Notes: a model not told the origin generated them from the letters alone. A DNA stretch of 64,000 nt from Stagnimonas sp965279705 (GCA_965279705.1 OZ257257.1:2418001-2482000); one strand, 5' to 3'; shown: positions 45,287 through 55,385, numbered from the stretch's first letter. Numbers and translations: made by a program.

Positions 45287-47369
45287 CCGCCGAGCGCAGT
45301 GATTGCTCCCGTAGCTGGCGGATGCGGTCGCGGATGCGGCCTGCTTTCTCGAACTCCAGGTTGAGCGCGGCCTGCTTCATCTCCTTTTCCAGCTTGGTGA
45401 TGGCGCGGCCCAGCTTGCCGGGGTCGCTGAAGTCCACCGCTGCATCGCTGGCCGCCTCGGCAACTGCACGCGCACCACCCGCCTTGCGCTTTTCTTCCGG
45501 CAAGGTCTCATAGCCAAGCCGCATCACGTCCTGAATCTTCTTGCTGACGCCACGCGGGGTGATGTTGTTGGCCAGATTGAACGCGACCTGCTTGATACGT
45601 CGGCGTTCGGTCTCGCCGATGGCCTTTTTCATCGACTCGGTGATCTTGTCGGCGTAGAGAATCGCGCGGCCGTTCAAGTGGCGGGCGGCGCGACCAATGG
45701 TCTGGATCAGTGAACGCTCGCTGCGTAGAAAGCCTTCCTTGTCAGCATCCAGGATCGCGACCAATGACACCTCGGGGATGTCCAAACCCTCGCGCAAGAG
45801 GTTGATGCCGACCAGCACATCAAACACGCCCAGACGCAGATCACGAATGATTTCGCTGCGTTCGACGGTCTCGATATCCGAGTGCAGATAGCGCACGCGC
45901 ACACCGTGCTCGCCGAGGTAATCGGTCAAATCTTCAGCCATGCGCTTCGTCAGAACGGTGATGAGCACGCGCTCTTCCTTCTCGACCCGCAGGCGAATTT
46001 CGCCGAGCACATCGTCCACCTGCGTAGTGGCAGGGCGCACTTCCACTTCGGGGTCGACGAGGCCAGTGGGACGCACCAGCTGTTCGAGCACTTGCCCGTC
46101 GGATTTGTTGAGCTCGTACGGACCAGGCGTTGCAGACACATAAATGGTCTGCGGCGCGATGCGCTCGAACTCCTCGAACTTGAGTGGACGATTGTCGAGT
46201 GCCGATGGTAGGCGAAAGCCATATTCCACCAGCGTTTCCTTGCGGGCGCGGTCGCCTTTGAACATGCCGCCGATCTGCGGCACCGTCACATGCGACTCGT
46301 CCAGCACCACCAGCGCATCGGGCGGCAGGTAGTCGAACAGGCAGGGCGGCGGCTCACCCGCATTCTTGCCCGACAGATAGCGGCTGTAGTTCTCGATGCC
46401 CTTGCAGTAGCCGATCTCCTGAATCATCTCGATGTCGAAATGCACCCGCTGTTCGATGCGCTGCGCCTCGATGAGCTTGCCGACGCTCTGGAAGTAGCGG
46501 ATGCGCTCCTGAGCCTCTTCCTTGATCGTCGAGATCATGTTCAAGGTGCGCTCGCGCGGCGTCACGTAGTGGCTGCCGGCGTAGATGCTGGCGCGTTGCA
46601 GCTTCTTGCGCACCTCGCCGGTTAGCGGGTCGAAGGTGGAGACGCTCTCCACCTCGTCATCGAATAATTCGATGCGGATGGCGTCTTCGTCGCTCTCGGC
46701 CGCGAACACGTCAATCACCTCGCCGCGCACGCGGTAGGTGCCACGCTCTAGTGCGACTTCATTGCGGGTGTATTGCATGGCGGTGAGCTGCAGGATGATG
46801 TCGCGCTGGCGCAGCTTGTCGCCCACCACCACGTGCAACACCATCTTGAAATAGCTCTCGGGGTCGCCCAGGCCGTAAATGGCCGAGACGCTGGCGATGA
46901 GGATGCAATCGCGCCGCTCGATCAGCGCCTTGGTCGCCGACAAACGCATCTGCTCGATGTGCTCGTTCACCGCCGAATCCTTCTCGATGAAGGTATCTGA
47001 CGAAGGCACGTAGGCCTCCGGCTGGTAGTAGTCGTAGTACGAAACGAAATACTCGACGGCGTTGTTGGGGAAGAACTCCTTGAACTCGCCGTACAGCTGC
47101 GCGGCCAGCGTCTTGTTGGGCGCCATGATCAGGCAGGGCCGCTGCACCTGCTGGATGACGTTGGCAATCGTGTAGGTCTTGCCCGAGCCGGTCACACCCA
47201 ACAGCGTCTGGTGCGCCAGGCCATCGTTGAGGCCCTGTACCAGGCCGGCAATCGCGGTGGGTTGGTCTCCAGCGGGCGGCCATTCCTGCTTGAGCTGAAA
47301 CGCCAGATCTTGCCGGCGCCGCAAGCGGGTGACTTTGTCGGAGATGCGTTCGGCGATGAGATCGGACAT
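45279..47369 (-). CDS. uvrB: UvrABC excinuclease subunit B
   Basis: Nucleotide-excision-repair helicase of 696 residues. Walker A GVTGSGKT, the beta-hairpin YYDYYQPEAYVPSSDTFIEKD region (key residues YYDYYQPEAY), DESHVTVPQ, the C-terminal helicase motifs (INLLREGLDIPEVS, QTIGRAARH) and a final UVR domain (EMKQAALNLEFEKAGRIRDR) are present. An N-terminal extension of about 20 residues precedes the usual start. I chose the ATG at 47369 over a TTG 12 bases earlier. I see no LexA-type box in the leader. Confidence 0.95.
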   Translation of the reverse strand: MSDLIAERISDKVTRLRRRQDLAFQLKQEWPPAGDQPTAIAGLVQGLNDGLAHQTLLGVTGSGKTYTIANVIQQVQRPCLIMAPNKTLAAQLYGEFKEFFPNNAVEYFVSYYDYYQPEAYVPSSDTFIEKDSAVNEHIEQMRLSATKALIERRDCILIASVSAIYGLGDPESYFKMVLHVVVGDKLRQRDIILQLTAMQYTRNEVALERGTYRVRGEVIDVFAAESDEDAIRIELFDDEVESVSTFDPLTGEVRKKLQRASIYAGSHYVTPRERTLNMISTIKEEAQERIRYFQSVGKLIEAQRIEQRVHFDIEMIQEIGYCKGIENYSRYLSGKNAGEPPPCLFDYLPPDALVVLDESHVTVPQIGGMFKGDRARKETLVEYGFRLPSALDNRPLKFEEFERIAPQTIYVSATPGPYELNKSDGQVLEQLVRPTGLVDPEVEVRPATTQVDDVLGEIRLRVEKEERVLITVLTKRMAEDLTDYLGEHGVRVRYLHSDIETVERSEIIRDLRLGVFDVLVGINLLREGLDIPEVSLVAILDADKEGFLRSERSLIQTIGRAARHLNGRAILYADKITESMKKAIGETERRRIKQVAFNLANNITPRGVSKKIQDVMRLGYETLPEEKRKAGGARAVAEAASDAAVDFSDPGKLGRAITKLEKEMKQAALNLEFEKAGRIRDRIRQLREQSLRSAVA

Positions 47370-47496
47370 GGCTTGAGACAAGGCTAAAAGTAGACCGCCT
47401 AGTGTGCCTTAGCCAAGGGTGATCCCCAATGAATCCGAGCTGAAAAGCCTTTGGGCAGGAATCACGATTACATTGTTGACTGTAACTGTTTTACGT

Positions 47497-47535
47497 GAGA
47501 ACGTCCGCTTAATTCATCACCCACAGGACGTTCTC
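47497..47535. promoter_or_regulatory. 10-bp inverted repeat over the SDR ribosome-binding site
   Basis: GAGAACGTCC (47497-47506) and its exact complement GGACGTTCTC (47526-47535) flank 19 bases. The right arm contains the only SD-like AGGA (with 47525) and ends 3 bases before the ATG at 47539. It could be an operator for a dimeric regulator or an RNA hairpin hiding the SD. Confidence 0.6.
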
Positions 47536-47538
47536 CGC

Positions 47539-48372
47539 ATGGCCAGTCGCAAGCCTTCAAAGCAGTCACAAGCCGTTGTTACCGGAGCTGGCAGCGGCAT
47601 TGGCCGCGCATTTGCGCTCGAACTCAGCAAACGCGGCGGGCAGGTGCTGTGTGCGGACATCAATCTCGCGAGTGCGAAAGAAACCGTGGCGCTGATCGCA
47701 GCACAAGGCGGCAAGGCCTGGGCCACGAAGTGCGACGTTGGCGTGCTGGCGCAAGTAGAAGCACTGGCGACAACGGCTCAGAAGCACTTCGGCAGCCCCG
47801 CCACGCTGGTCATCAACAATGCCGGCATCGGCATTGGCGGCAAGAACATCGGCGATTTCAGCATTGAAGACTGGCAGTTCACGATGGACGTGAATCTCTG
47901 GGGCGTGATCTACGGCTGCCACGTGTTTGCGCCACTGCTGCGGGGCCAAGGCGCCGGCGGCATCATCAATGTGGCCTCTACGGCGAGCTTCGCGGCGGCA
48001 CCCACCATGGGCCCCTACAACGTGACCAAAGCGGCGGTGCTGGCACTCACCGAGACACTCTCGGCCGAGCTGTCGGGCACCGGTATTCACGTCACGGCGC
48101 TCTGCCCCACCTTCGTGAAAACCAACATCGTGAAGGATGGCCGCATCAGCGGTGGCAGTGCCGACTTCGCCGCCAAGCTCATCGCCCGCACGGGTGTGTC
48201 GCCCGAAAGCGTGGTGGTGAAAACCCTCAACGCGCTCGACCGCAATCAGCTCTACGTCGTGCCCCAGCTCGAAGCGAAAGCGGTGTGGACGGCCAAGCGC
48301 CTCACGCCCGCCCTCTACACGCGCGGCGCAGGGCTGTTGAACCGTCTCTTCCTCAAGAAAGTCGCTGGCTAA
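47539..48372 (+). CDS. SDR-family oxidoreductase
   Basis: Short-chain dehydrogenase of 277 residues. It has GAGSGIGRA for the cofactor (about 16-24), NNAGIGIGG, an active-site Ser in VASTAS, and Y160-x3-K164 (YNVTK). The C-terminal extension of about 50 residues with LYTRGAGLLNRLFLKKV may be a membrane-associating helix. ATG 47539 is the start that places the Rossmann motif normally. It heads a three-gene set with a diiron protein and a flavin monooxygenase. Confidence 0.92.
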   Translation: MASRKPSKQSQAVVTGAGSGIGRAFALELSKRGGQVLCADINLASAKETVALIAAQGGKAWATKCDVGVLAQVEALATTAQKHFGSPATLVINNAGIGIGGKNIGDFSIEDWQFTMDVNLWGVIYGCHVFAPLLRGQGAGGIINVASTASFAAAPTMGPYNVTKAAVLALTETLSAELSGTGIHVTALCPTFVKTNIVKDGRISGGSADFAAKLIARTGVSPESVVVKTLNALDRNQLYVVPQLEAKAVWTAKRLTPALYTRGAGLLNRLFLKKVAG

Positions 48373-48383
48373 CGGAGAACCCC

Positions 48384-49361
48384 ATGAAAGCCCTCAACAC
48401 CAAAGAACTGCCCGCCCACAGCCAGGCCGAAATCCACGCCAAGCTGGAAAAAATGCTGGTCAAGATCAAGGCCACGCAGTGGGCGCTGGCCGATATCGAC
48501 TGGGATGCCCCCGGTCGCGAGATCGTCACCGAAGACCCTATCCTTTATCCCAAGCTCAAGGCCTTCATGGCGGATTTGATGTGGATCGAGCACGTCGGTG
48601 CACGTGGCTTTGCGGCGATGGCGAAAGTCGCACCCACCGACACACTGAAAGAGATCTATCAATACTTTCACGCCGAAGAACAGCGCCACGCCAATGCCGA
48701 AATGGCGCTGATGAAGCGCTGGGGCATGTTGGATGGCGACACGCTGCCCGAGCCCAATATCAACATCCGCCTGGTCGTGGAATGGCTCGATCGTTACGCC
48801 GACGAGCAGCCGCTGGAAGTGCTGGGCTCGGTGATCCCCATGCTGGAGATCGTGCTCGACGGCTCGCTCTGCAAGTTTCTGCTGGAGACCGTGCACGACC
48901 CGGTCTGCCATGAGGCTTTTGGTCACATCAACGACGACGAATCGCGGCACTTAGGCGTGGACTTCATGGTGCTCGAACTGCTGGGCTTCGGGGCGAAGTA
49001 TCAGAACGCCATCAAGGCCGTTGGCAATTTGCTCAACCCCAAGCTGATGATCGGCATCCTCAGCTACGCGCCGCTGCTCAACAAGATGCGCGACAACCTG
49101 ATGGCGCTGGGCCTGCCGGAGGAGCGCCTCAACGTCGCCCTGCGCAAATACAAAACCATCGGCGGCCGCACGGCGCAGGGGCGCAGCAATGCCTGGTTCC
49201 AGATCATCTCGCGACATGGTGCGCTGGTGGCCAATCGCGCCTACACCGCCTATCACGTTCCCGTGGATGGGCTCGTCTGGCTCACCGGCAAGCTCCCCGC
49301 CCGCTGGCTGCCCAAGCCGCCGAGCTGGGTGAATGAATTGACCTGGAAGCCCGCCGCCTGA
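48384..49361 (+). CDS. Ferritin-like diiron protein
   Basis: Helical protein of 325 residues. A probable diiron ligand set is visible: E69, E99-x-x-H102 (EEQRH), E155, E186-x-x-H189 (ESRH). The C-terminal third (about 220-325) is amphipathic with LLNPKLMIGILSYAPLLNK. It starts 11 bases after the SDR with GGAG upstream. Such proteins are found with monooxygenase and reductase genes; oxidation of a lipophilic substrate is plausible but not shown. Confidence 0.85.
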   Translation: MKALNTKELPAHSQAEIHAKLEKMLVKIKATQWALADIDWDAPGREIVTEDPILYPKLKAFMADLMWIEHVGARGFAAMAKVAPTDTLKEIYQYFHAEEQRHANAEMALMKRWGMLDGDTLPEPNINIRLVVEWLDRYADEQPLEVLGSVIPMLEIVLDGSLCKFLLETVHDPVCHEAFGHINDDESRHLGVDFMVLELLGFGAKYQNAIKAVGNLLNPKLMIGILSYAPLLNKMRDNLMALGLPEERLNVALRKYKTIGGRTAQGRSNAWFQIISRHGALVANRAYTAYHVPVDGLVWLTGKLPARWLPKPPSWVNELTWKPAA

Positions 49362-49372
49362 GGCCCGACGAC

Positions 49373-50872
49373 ATGACCACCGCCACCCACCGCAAGCCCA
49401 AGACACTCGCCACCGAAACCACCTTGCACGATGTGCTCATCATCGGCGCAGGCTTTGCGGGCCTGGGCGCTGCGATCCGTCTGCGGCAGGCCGGCATCAC
49501 CAACATCGCCATCCTCGAACGCGGCACGGCGGTGGGCGGCACTTGGCGCGACAACCAGTATCCGGGTGCGGCCTGCGACATCCCGAGCAATCTCTACTCC
49601 TACTCGTTCGCACCCAACCCGGACTGGTCGCGTGCCTATTCGGGCAGCCAGGAAATCCTTAGCTATATCCATTACCTGGTCGCCGAATATCAGCTGGAAG
49701 AATTGATCCGCTTCGGCCAGAACGTGACGAGCATGGCTTTTGATGAAACCGCTGGCCTGTGGCGCATCGAGACCGCGCATGGCGAGCGCCACGCGGCGCG
49801 TGCAGTTGTGATGGCTCCGGGTCCGCTCAGCAACGCCAGTCTGCCGAAGATGCCGGGCATCGAAGCGTTCAAGGGTCACAAGATTCACAGCGCGATGTGG
49901 GATCACGCTTACGACTTCGCCGGCAAACGTGTCGCCGTGATCGGCACCGGCGCATCCGGCGTGCAGATCATCCCCGAGCTGGTGAAGGTGGCGGACAAGG
50001 TGACGGTGTTTCAGCGCACACCGGGCTGGGTAATGCCGCGGGTGAACTTCGCCCCGACGACGCTGATGAAAAAGCTATTCCGCCGCCTGCCCCTCACACA
50101 GAAAGCCGTGCGCGAAGGCATGTTCTGGATTCACGAGGCGATGGCGACCGGCATTGTCTGGAACACGCCGGTCACGCCCGTGCTGGAACGCGTTGCCAAG
50201 GCGCATCTCAACTACCAAGTGAAAGACCGTTGGCTGCGCCGCCAGCTCACGCCCGACTTCACCATCGGTTGCAAGCGCGTGCTGATGAGCAACGACTACT
50301 TCCGCGCCCTGCAAGCGCCCAACGCCAAGCTCATCACCTGGCCGATTGCGACCTTGAGCGAGCAAGGCATCCGCACCGTTGAGGGCGTCGAGCATCAGGT
50401 GGACTGCATCGTTTTTGCCACCGGCTTCGATGTAAACAAGACCGGCACGCCCTTCCCCATCACCGGCCTTGAGGGCCGCAAGCTGGACGAGGAATGGTCA
50501 CGCGGCGGGCAGGCTTACAAGAGTATCAACGTCTCGGGCTACCCCAATCTGTTCATCACCTTCGGCCCCAATTCGGGCCCCGGCCATAACTCCGCGCTGG
50601 TCTACATGGAATCGCAGATCGACTATCTCGTGCAGGGCATCAGCGCCCTGTTGCGTGGTGGTCACAAGTCACTCGATGTGAAGCCTGCCGTGCAGGCGCG
50701 CTACAACACGGCCATCCAGAAACGCCTCGCCAAGACCAACTGGAATGCCGGCTGCAAAAGCTGGTATCTCACCGCCGATGGCTTCAACGCCACGATGTAC
50801 CCCGGCTTTGCGACACAATTCGCGCAGCAGATGAAAACCTTCGATCTCGCCGACTACAAGGCCATCAATTGA
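49373..50872 (+). CDS. Flavin-dependent monooxygenase, Baeyer-Villiger type
   Basis: FAD/NADPH enzyme of 499 residues. It has the N-terminal FAD motif GAGFAG (25-30), the Baeyer-Villiger fingerprint F166-x-G168-x3-H172-x3-W176-D177, the NADPH motif GTGASG and ATGFD near residue 345. These enzymes insert oxygen next to ketones to give esters or lactones. It begins 11 bases after the diiron gene. The 3' end overlaps the convergent RND permease gene by 8 bases. Confidence 0.92.
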   Translation: MTTATHRKPKTLATETTLHDVLIIGAGFAGLGAAIRLRQAGITNIAILERGTAVGGTWRDNQYPGAACDIPSNLYSYSFAPNPDWSRAYSGSQEILSYIHYLVAEYQLEELIRFGQNVTSMAFDETAGLWRIETAHGERHAARAVVMAPGPLSNASLPKMPGIEAFKGHKIHSAMWDHAYDFAGKRVAVIGTGASGVQIIPELVKVADKVTVFQRTPGWVMPRVNFAPTTLMKKLFRRLPLTQKAVREGMFWIHEAMATGIVWNTPVTPVLERVAKAHLNYQVKDRWLRRQLTPDFTIGCKRVLMSNDYFRALQAPNAKLITWPIATLSEQGIRTVEGVEHQVDCIVFATGFDVNKTGTPFPITGLEGRKLDEEWSRGGQAYKSINVSGYPNLFITFGPNSGPGHNSALVYMESQIDYLVQGISALLRGGHKSLDVKPAVQARYNTAIQKRLAKTNWNAGCKSWYLTADGFNATMYPGFATQFAQQMKTFDLADYKAIN

Positions 50873-53800
50873 TGGCCTTGGGTGTGGGCTCGTCGTGGTC
50901 CTCATCGACACCGGGCCCATACCAGCGCTTGACGCGCTCGCCGAGCGTGAAGAGATAGGTGTAGAGCACCGGCACCACCACGAGGGTGAGCAGCGTTGAG
51001 GTGATGATGCCGCCAATCACCGCGCGACCCATCGGCGCCATTGTCTCGCCACCACTACCGCCACCGATGGCCATCGGCATCATGCCGAAGATCATTGCCA
51101 GCGTAGTCATCAGGATCGGCCGTAAGCGCACTTGGCCGGCCTGCAACAGCGACTCGCGCATCGACAGGCCTTCGCGGGCACCGTGATTGGCGAAGTCCAC
51201 CAGCAGGATCGCGTTCTTGGTGACTAGGCCCATCAGCATGATGAAGCCGATGATCGAGAACAGATTGAGCGTCGTGCCCGTGATCAGCAGCGCCACGAAC
51301 ACACCTGCCAGCGACAGCGGCAGTGACGCCATGATCGCCAGCGGCTGCAGAAAGCTGCCGAACTGCGAAGCGAGGATGATGTAGATGAAGATCACGCCCA
51401 GCCCGAGTGCCGCCAACGCCGCCGAGAAGGATTCGTTCATGTCCTGCTGCTGGCCGCCGACATCGAAGCGATAGCCTGCGGGCAGCTCGGTATCGGCAAT
51501 GAGCTTCTCGACATCCTTGCCGACATCACCGGCCGGCCGGCCAACGGCGCCGGCGTAGAGCGAGACGCGGCGCTGCAGATCCTGCCGCTTGATCTGCTGC
51601 GGGCTCGCAGTCTGCACGAACTCAGCCACCTGACGCAGCGGCACCAGCAGCGGCTGGCCGTTGGAGTCGAGGCGGTTGCTGCTCAGTGCCAGCTCGCCGA
51701 GGTCGGCAGCAATACGGCGCTGCTCCTGCGGCAGACGCACGATCACGTCATAGTCTTGGCCATCGGGGCCCAGCCAGTGGCTGATCTCGTCACCCGCCAC
51801 CAGCGGCCGCAGCGCGCGGCCAATGCGTTCGTTGGTCAGGCCGAGATCACTCGCGGTTTCCTGGTTGATGCGGATCGCGACGGTCGGGTTGGCTCCTTTT
51901 TCGCTGCTTTCGAGATCGGCGATACCGGGAATCTTCGCCATCTTTGCCAGCAGCACCTGCGAAATCTCGCTGAGCTTGGCGGCGTCGGGGCCGAGAATCG
52001 AGACGAAGATCGGCTTGTTGAAGCCCACCGACAGTTCGATGCCGGCGATGCTGGCGATGCGCTTGCGCAGCGCCTCCTCGATGGCTTTCTGCGACCGGCG
52101 GTGCGTGGTCTGCGCGTTGGACAGCACCAGGTTGATACGCGCGTAGTTCTTGCCCTCGTCCGTGCCAACCTGGGTATCGACAGTTTCGATTTCGGGAAAC
52201 TCCTTCAGCACGGCCTCGACCTGCTGCGTCTTGGCATCGGTGTATTCCAGGCTGGAGCCGAGCGGCGTGGTGAGACGTAGCGAGGTGAACCCCTGATCTT
52301 CTTCAGGCACGAACTCGGTGCCGAGCATCGGCACGATGGCGAAGCTACCGAAGAAAATGCCCGCCGCCAGCCAAAGCACGATGCCGCGATTGCTGATGGT
52401 GCCAATCTGACGCCAATCGAGCTGGCGCGCCGAGTGCACCAAGCCAAAGATCGGCAGCCAGACCCGATGGCGCCGCTCTGACAAGGCCCAGCCCAGCAGA
52501 CGGCCGTAGACGCGGTGCAGCGCCTCGACCCCGTGCTCGATCTGCTCCATCAGTCGACCCAGCCAGGGGACGTACTTGAAGCGGTTCTTGACCGGATCAC
52601 GCCAGACCGAAGACAGCATCGGGTCGAGCGTGAAGCTGACGAACAGCGACACCAGTACCGCCACCGCGACCGTGATGCCGAACTGGAAGAAATACTTGCC
52701 GATGATGCCGCTCATGAAGGCAACCGGCACGAATACGGCCAGAATCGCGAAGGTGGTGGCCATCACTGCAAGGCCAATTTCCTCGGTGCCCTCGCGCGCC
52801 GCACGCTCATGCGTTTTACCCATGCCCAGATGGCGAACGATGTTCTCGCGCACCACGATGGCATCGTCGATCAACAGGCCGATGCAGAGACTCAAGGCCA
52901 TCAGCGTCAGGAAGTTGAGCGTGAAGCCGAAGGCGTGCAGCACGATGAAGGTGGCGATCACCGAGATCGGCAGCGTCAGGCCGGTAATGATGGTCGAGCG
53001 CCAGCTGTGTAGAAATAGAAAGACGATGAATACCGTCAGCAGGCCGCCTTCGATGATGGTGCTCTTCACATCGTCCAGCGAGGCCTTGATCGAATCCGCA
53101 TTGGAATAGATGGTGACGACCTTGACGTCTTCCGGTAGCCGCTTCTTCAGGTCTTCCAGCGCCTGACGAACCCCGTCACCCACTTCGACGACGTTGGCGT
53201 TCTGCACCTTGAACAGATTGAGGCTGATCGAGCGCTTGCCGTTGACGCGCGCGAGCGAGGTTTCCTCCGCCTCGCCATCCACCACGGTCGCTACCTGATC
53301 GAGATGGATCGGCAGACCACCCTGGTTGAGATACACGGCACTACCGCGGGTGGCGACAATGATGCGGCCGAAGGCCTCGGGGCTTTTGATGCGACCCTCG
53401 ATGCGCACCAGCTGCTCGGTGGCACCACGAGTGATGCTGCCTGCGGGCAGATCCTGATTCGCGGCCTGGATGGCCGCGATGACTTCATCGACACCCACGC
53501 CGAAGCTGCGCAGCTGCTCTGGCTTCAGGAACACCTGCACTTGGCGCACCACCGCACCACTCACCGCGACGTTGCCGACGCCGGAGGCACTTTGCAGACG
53601 CTTGACGATGATCTGATCGGTCATCGTCGAGATTTCGCGCAGCGAGCGGGTGTCGGAATACACCGCCAGATTGATCACCGGCTGCTGGTTCTGGTCGCCG
53701 TTGGTGCGGCTCACCTGCGGCGGCTTGGCCTCGCGGGGGAAGCTCGGCTGGATGTCGGCGATCTTGTCGCGAACCTCCTGTGCGGTGGCGGCAACGTCGA

Positions 53801-54095
53801 CATCCAGCCGGAACTCGATGTTGACGAAGCCGAAGCCTTCGCGCGCCGTCGCATAGATGCGTTTGACGCCGTTGACGGTATTGACGACGTTCTCGATCGG
53901 CCGGATCAGGTCGTTCTCGATCGCCTCGGGCGAGGCACCCGGGTAGGTGAGCGAGACGAACACCAGCGGGTTGGCCACATCCGGCATCTGCTCGACCGGC
54001 AGTCGGTTGTAGGCAAAGACGCCGAGCACGACGAGGGCAAACATCACCATCGTCGCGAACACGGGCTGATTGATGCTGGTCTTGGTGATCCACAT
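50865..54095 (-). CDS. RND multidrug efflux permease
   Basis: AcrB/MexF-class inner-membrane pump of 1076 residues, with 12 membrane helices and two large periplasmic domains. Typical motifs: the start MWITKTSINQPVFATMVM (first helix), GLLIDDAIVVREN with the proton-relay aspartates in the central helices, and a C-terminal GIMLMGLVTKNAILL-like segment (here FIMLMGLVTKNAILLVDF). It extrudes drugs or hydrophobic compounds with the adaptor encoded 30 bases upstream. No TolC-type channel gene is adjacent. Confidence 0.95.
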   Translation of the reverse strand: MWITKTSINQPVFATMVMFALVVLGVFAYNRLPVEQMPDVANPLVFVSLTYPGASPEAIENDLIRPIENVVNTVNGVKRIYATAREGFGFVNIEFRLDVDVAATAQEVRDKIADIQPSFPREAKPPQVSRTNGDQNQQPVINLAVYSDTRSLREISTMTDQIIVKRLQSASGVGNVAVSGAVVRQVQVFLKPEQLRSFGVGVDEVIAAIQAANQDLPAGSITRGATEQLVRIEGRIKSPEAFGRIIVATRGSAVYLNQGGLPIHLDQVATVVDGEAEETSLARVNGKRSISLNLFKVQNANVVEVGDGVRQALEDLKKRLPEDVKVVTIYSNADSIKASLDDVKSTIIEGGLLTVFIVFLFLHSWRSTIITGLTLPISVIATFIVLHAFGFTLNFLTLMALSLCIGLLIDDAIVVRENIVRHLGMGKTHERAAREGTEEIGLAVMATTFAILAVFVPVAFMSGIIGKYFFQFGITVAVAVLVSLFVSFTLDPMLSSVWRDPVKNRFKYVPWLGRLMEQIEHGVEALHRVYGRLLGWALSERRHRVWLPIFGLVHSARQLDWRQIGTISNRGIVLWLAAGIFFGSFAIVPMLGTEFVPEEDQGFTSLRLTTPLGSSLEYTDAKTQQVEAVLKEFPEIETVDTQVGTDEGKNYARINLVLSNAQTTHRRSQKAIEEALRKRIASIAGIELSVGFNKPIFVSILGPDAAKLSEISQVLLAKMAKIPGIADLESSEKGANPTVAIRINQETASDLGLTNERIGRALRPLVAGDEISHWLGPDGQDYDVIVRLPQEQRRIAADLGELALSSNRLDSNGQPLLVPLRQVAEFVQTASPQQIKRQDLQRRVSLYAGAVGRPAGDVGKDVEKLIADTELPAGYRFDVGGQQQDMNESFSAALAALGLGVIFIYIILASQFGSFLQPLAIMASLPLSLAGVFVALLITGTTLNLFSIIGFIMLMGLVTKNAILLVDFANHGAREGLSMRESLLQAGQVRLRPILMTTLAMIFGMMPMAIGGGSGGETMAPMGRAVIGGIITSTLLTLVVVPVLYTYLFTLGERVKRWYGPGVDEDHDEPTPKAIN

Positions 54096-54125
54096 GGCGG
54101 GCTTGTCCTGGCAGTGCGGCGGGGC

Positions 54126-55385
54126 TTAGCCGCCGCTCGCGGGCTTTTCAGCCGCAGGCTTGTCGGTGGCTGGCACTGGTACCGCCGGCGTATCGGCAGC
54201 GGGCGTCTGGGCAGGCGACACCGTGGCAGCAGGGGCGGCGGCATTGAGCAGCACGGCCTGCCCGGCCTTGAGCGAATCCAGCTTGCCGATCACCACCTGC
54301 TCGCCGGGCTTGAGTCCCTCCGTGACTTCCACCATGGCCTCGTCCTCCGAGCGCAGGCCGAGCTTCACCGGCCTTTGCACCAACTTGCCGGCCTCGATCA
54401 CCATCACGTAGTTCAGGCCCGCTTCGCTGCGCACTGCCGCGGTGGGCACGGCGGGCGCTGGCTGGCTCTGCTCGATCACCAGCGCGCCCTGCGCAAACAT
54501 GCCGCCCTTGAGCAGGCCCTGGCTGTTGTCCAGCGACAGGTATAGCAGTATCGAGCGCGAGCCCTGCTCGGCTGTCGGGTTGATGCGCTCCACCTTGGCC
54601 TCGAACAGCCGCGTGCCGAAGCCATCCACCCGCACTCGTGCCAGCTGGCCGATGGCGACCAGAGGGATTTCAGATGCCGGTGCAGCAGCCTGAAGCTCCA
54701 GCTTGTCGAGGTTGATCAGCCCCAGCAGGGGCGAGTCGCTGGAGACTTTTTCGCCCGGCTCGGCCATGCGGCGCGAGATAGTGCCGTCGAAGGGCGCACG
54801 CACCACGGCATCCTCCAGGCCGAGCTGGGCGAGCCTGAGCTGGGCGCGGGCGAGCTTGACGTTGGCGACGGCCGAGCCGTAGTTGGCCTGTGCCGAATCC
54901 AGTACGTTCTGGGCGATGAAGTTTTTCTCCAGCAGGCGCTTGTTGTTGTCGAGGTTGAGCTTGGCCAAGGCGAGGTCGGCCTCGGCTTTCTCTACCCCGG
55001 CCTCCTGGCTTGCCACAAGCGCACCCTGGTTGCGGGTGTCGATGCGCAGCAGCACGTCGCCGCGTTTCACCGCCTGGCCCTCACGCACGGTCACCGACAG
55101 CAGCTCGCCGGCCACCTTCGATTTGACGGTGGTCTGCAACAGCGGCGAGAGCGAGCCCGAGAGGGGCAGCTTGCGCACCAGTGCTTTCTCGCTGACTACC
55201 GCCACATCGCTGGGCGAAAGCTCCAGCGGGCCGGCGACCTTGGCGGTACCGTCCTTGCTTTCAGCCTCAGCTGCTGGCTTGTCCTTTGAGCAGCCTCCCA
55301 GAAGGCCCGCTGCGGCTATAAAAAGAGCAGACAGCAACAGCAGAGACGGACGGTAGGACGCAATGCGCGAATGGCCGGGGTTCAT
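54126..55385 (-). CDS. RND efflux periplasmic adaptor (membrane fusion protein)
   Basis: Lipoprotein of 419 residues. The ATG at 55385 gives a signal with lipobox LLGGC (Cys32); the open frame upstream would put over 70 extra residues before it. Biotinyl-lipoyl halves (GDVLLRIDTRNQG region, and VVRAPFDGTISRRMAEPGEKVS later, seen by key residues APFDGTI), a coiled-coil hairpin at about 135-190, a beta-barrel domain and a Pro/Ala-rich C-terminal tail are present. It links the RND pump to an outer-membrane channel. Confidence 0.93.
   Translation of the reverse strand: MNPGHSRIASYRPSLLLLSALFIAAAGLLGGCSKDKPAAEAESKDGTAKVAGPLELSPSDVAVVSEKALVRKLPLSGSLSPLLQTTVKSKVAGELLSVTVREGQAVKRGDVLLRIDTRNQGALVASQEAGVEKAEADLALAKLNLDNNKRLLEKNFIAQNVLDSAQANYGSAVANVKLARAQLRLAQLGLEDAVVRAPFDGTISRRMAEPGEKVSSDSPLLGLINLDKLELQAAAPASEIPLVAIGQLARVRVDGFGTRLFEAKVERINPTAEQGSRSILLYLSLDNSQGLLKGGMFAQGALVIEQSQPAPAVPTAAVRSEAGLNYVMVIEAGKLVQRPVKLGLRSEDEAMVEVTEGLKPGEQVVIGKLDSLKAGQAVLLNAAAPAATVSPAQTPAADTPAVPVPATDKPAAEKPASGG

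Noticed and set aside
47370..47496. Possible LexA box or sigma-70 promoter in the uvrB/SDR gap
   Set aside because: TTGACT at 47476-47481 has no -10 at a proper distance, and no CTGT-N8-ACAG is present.
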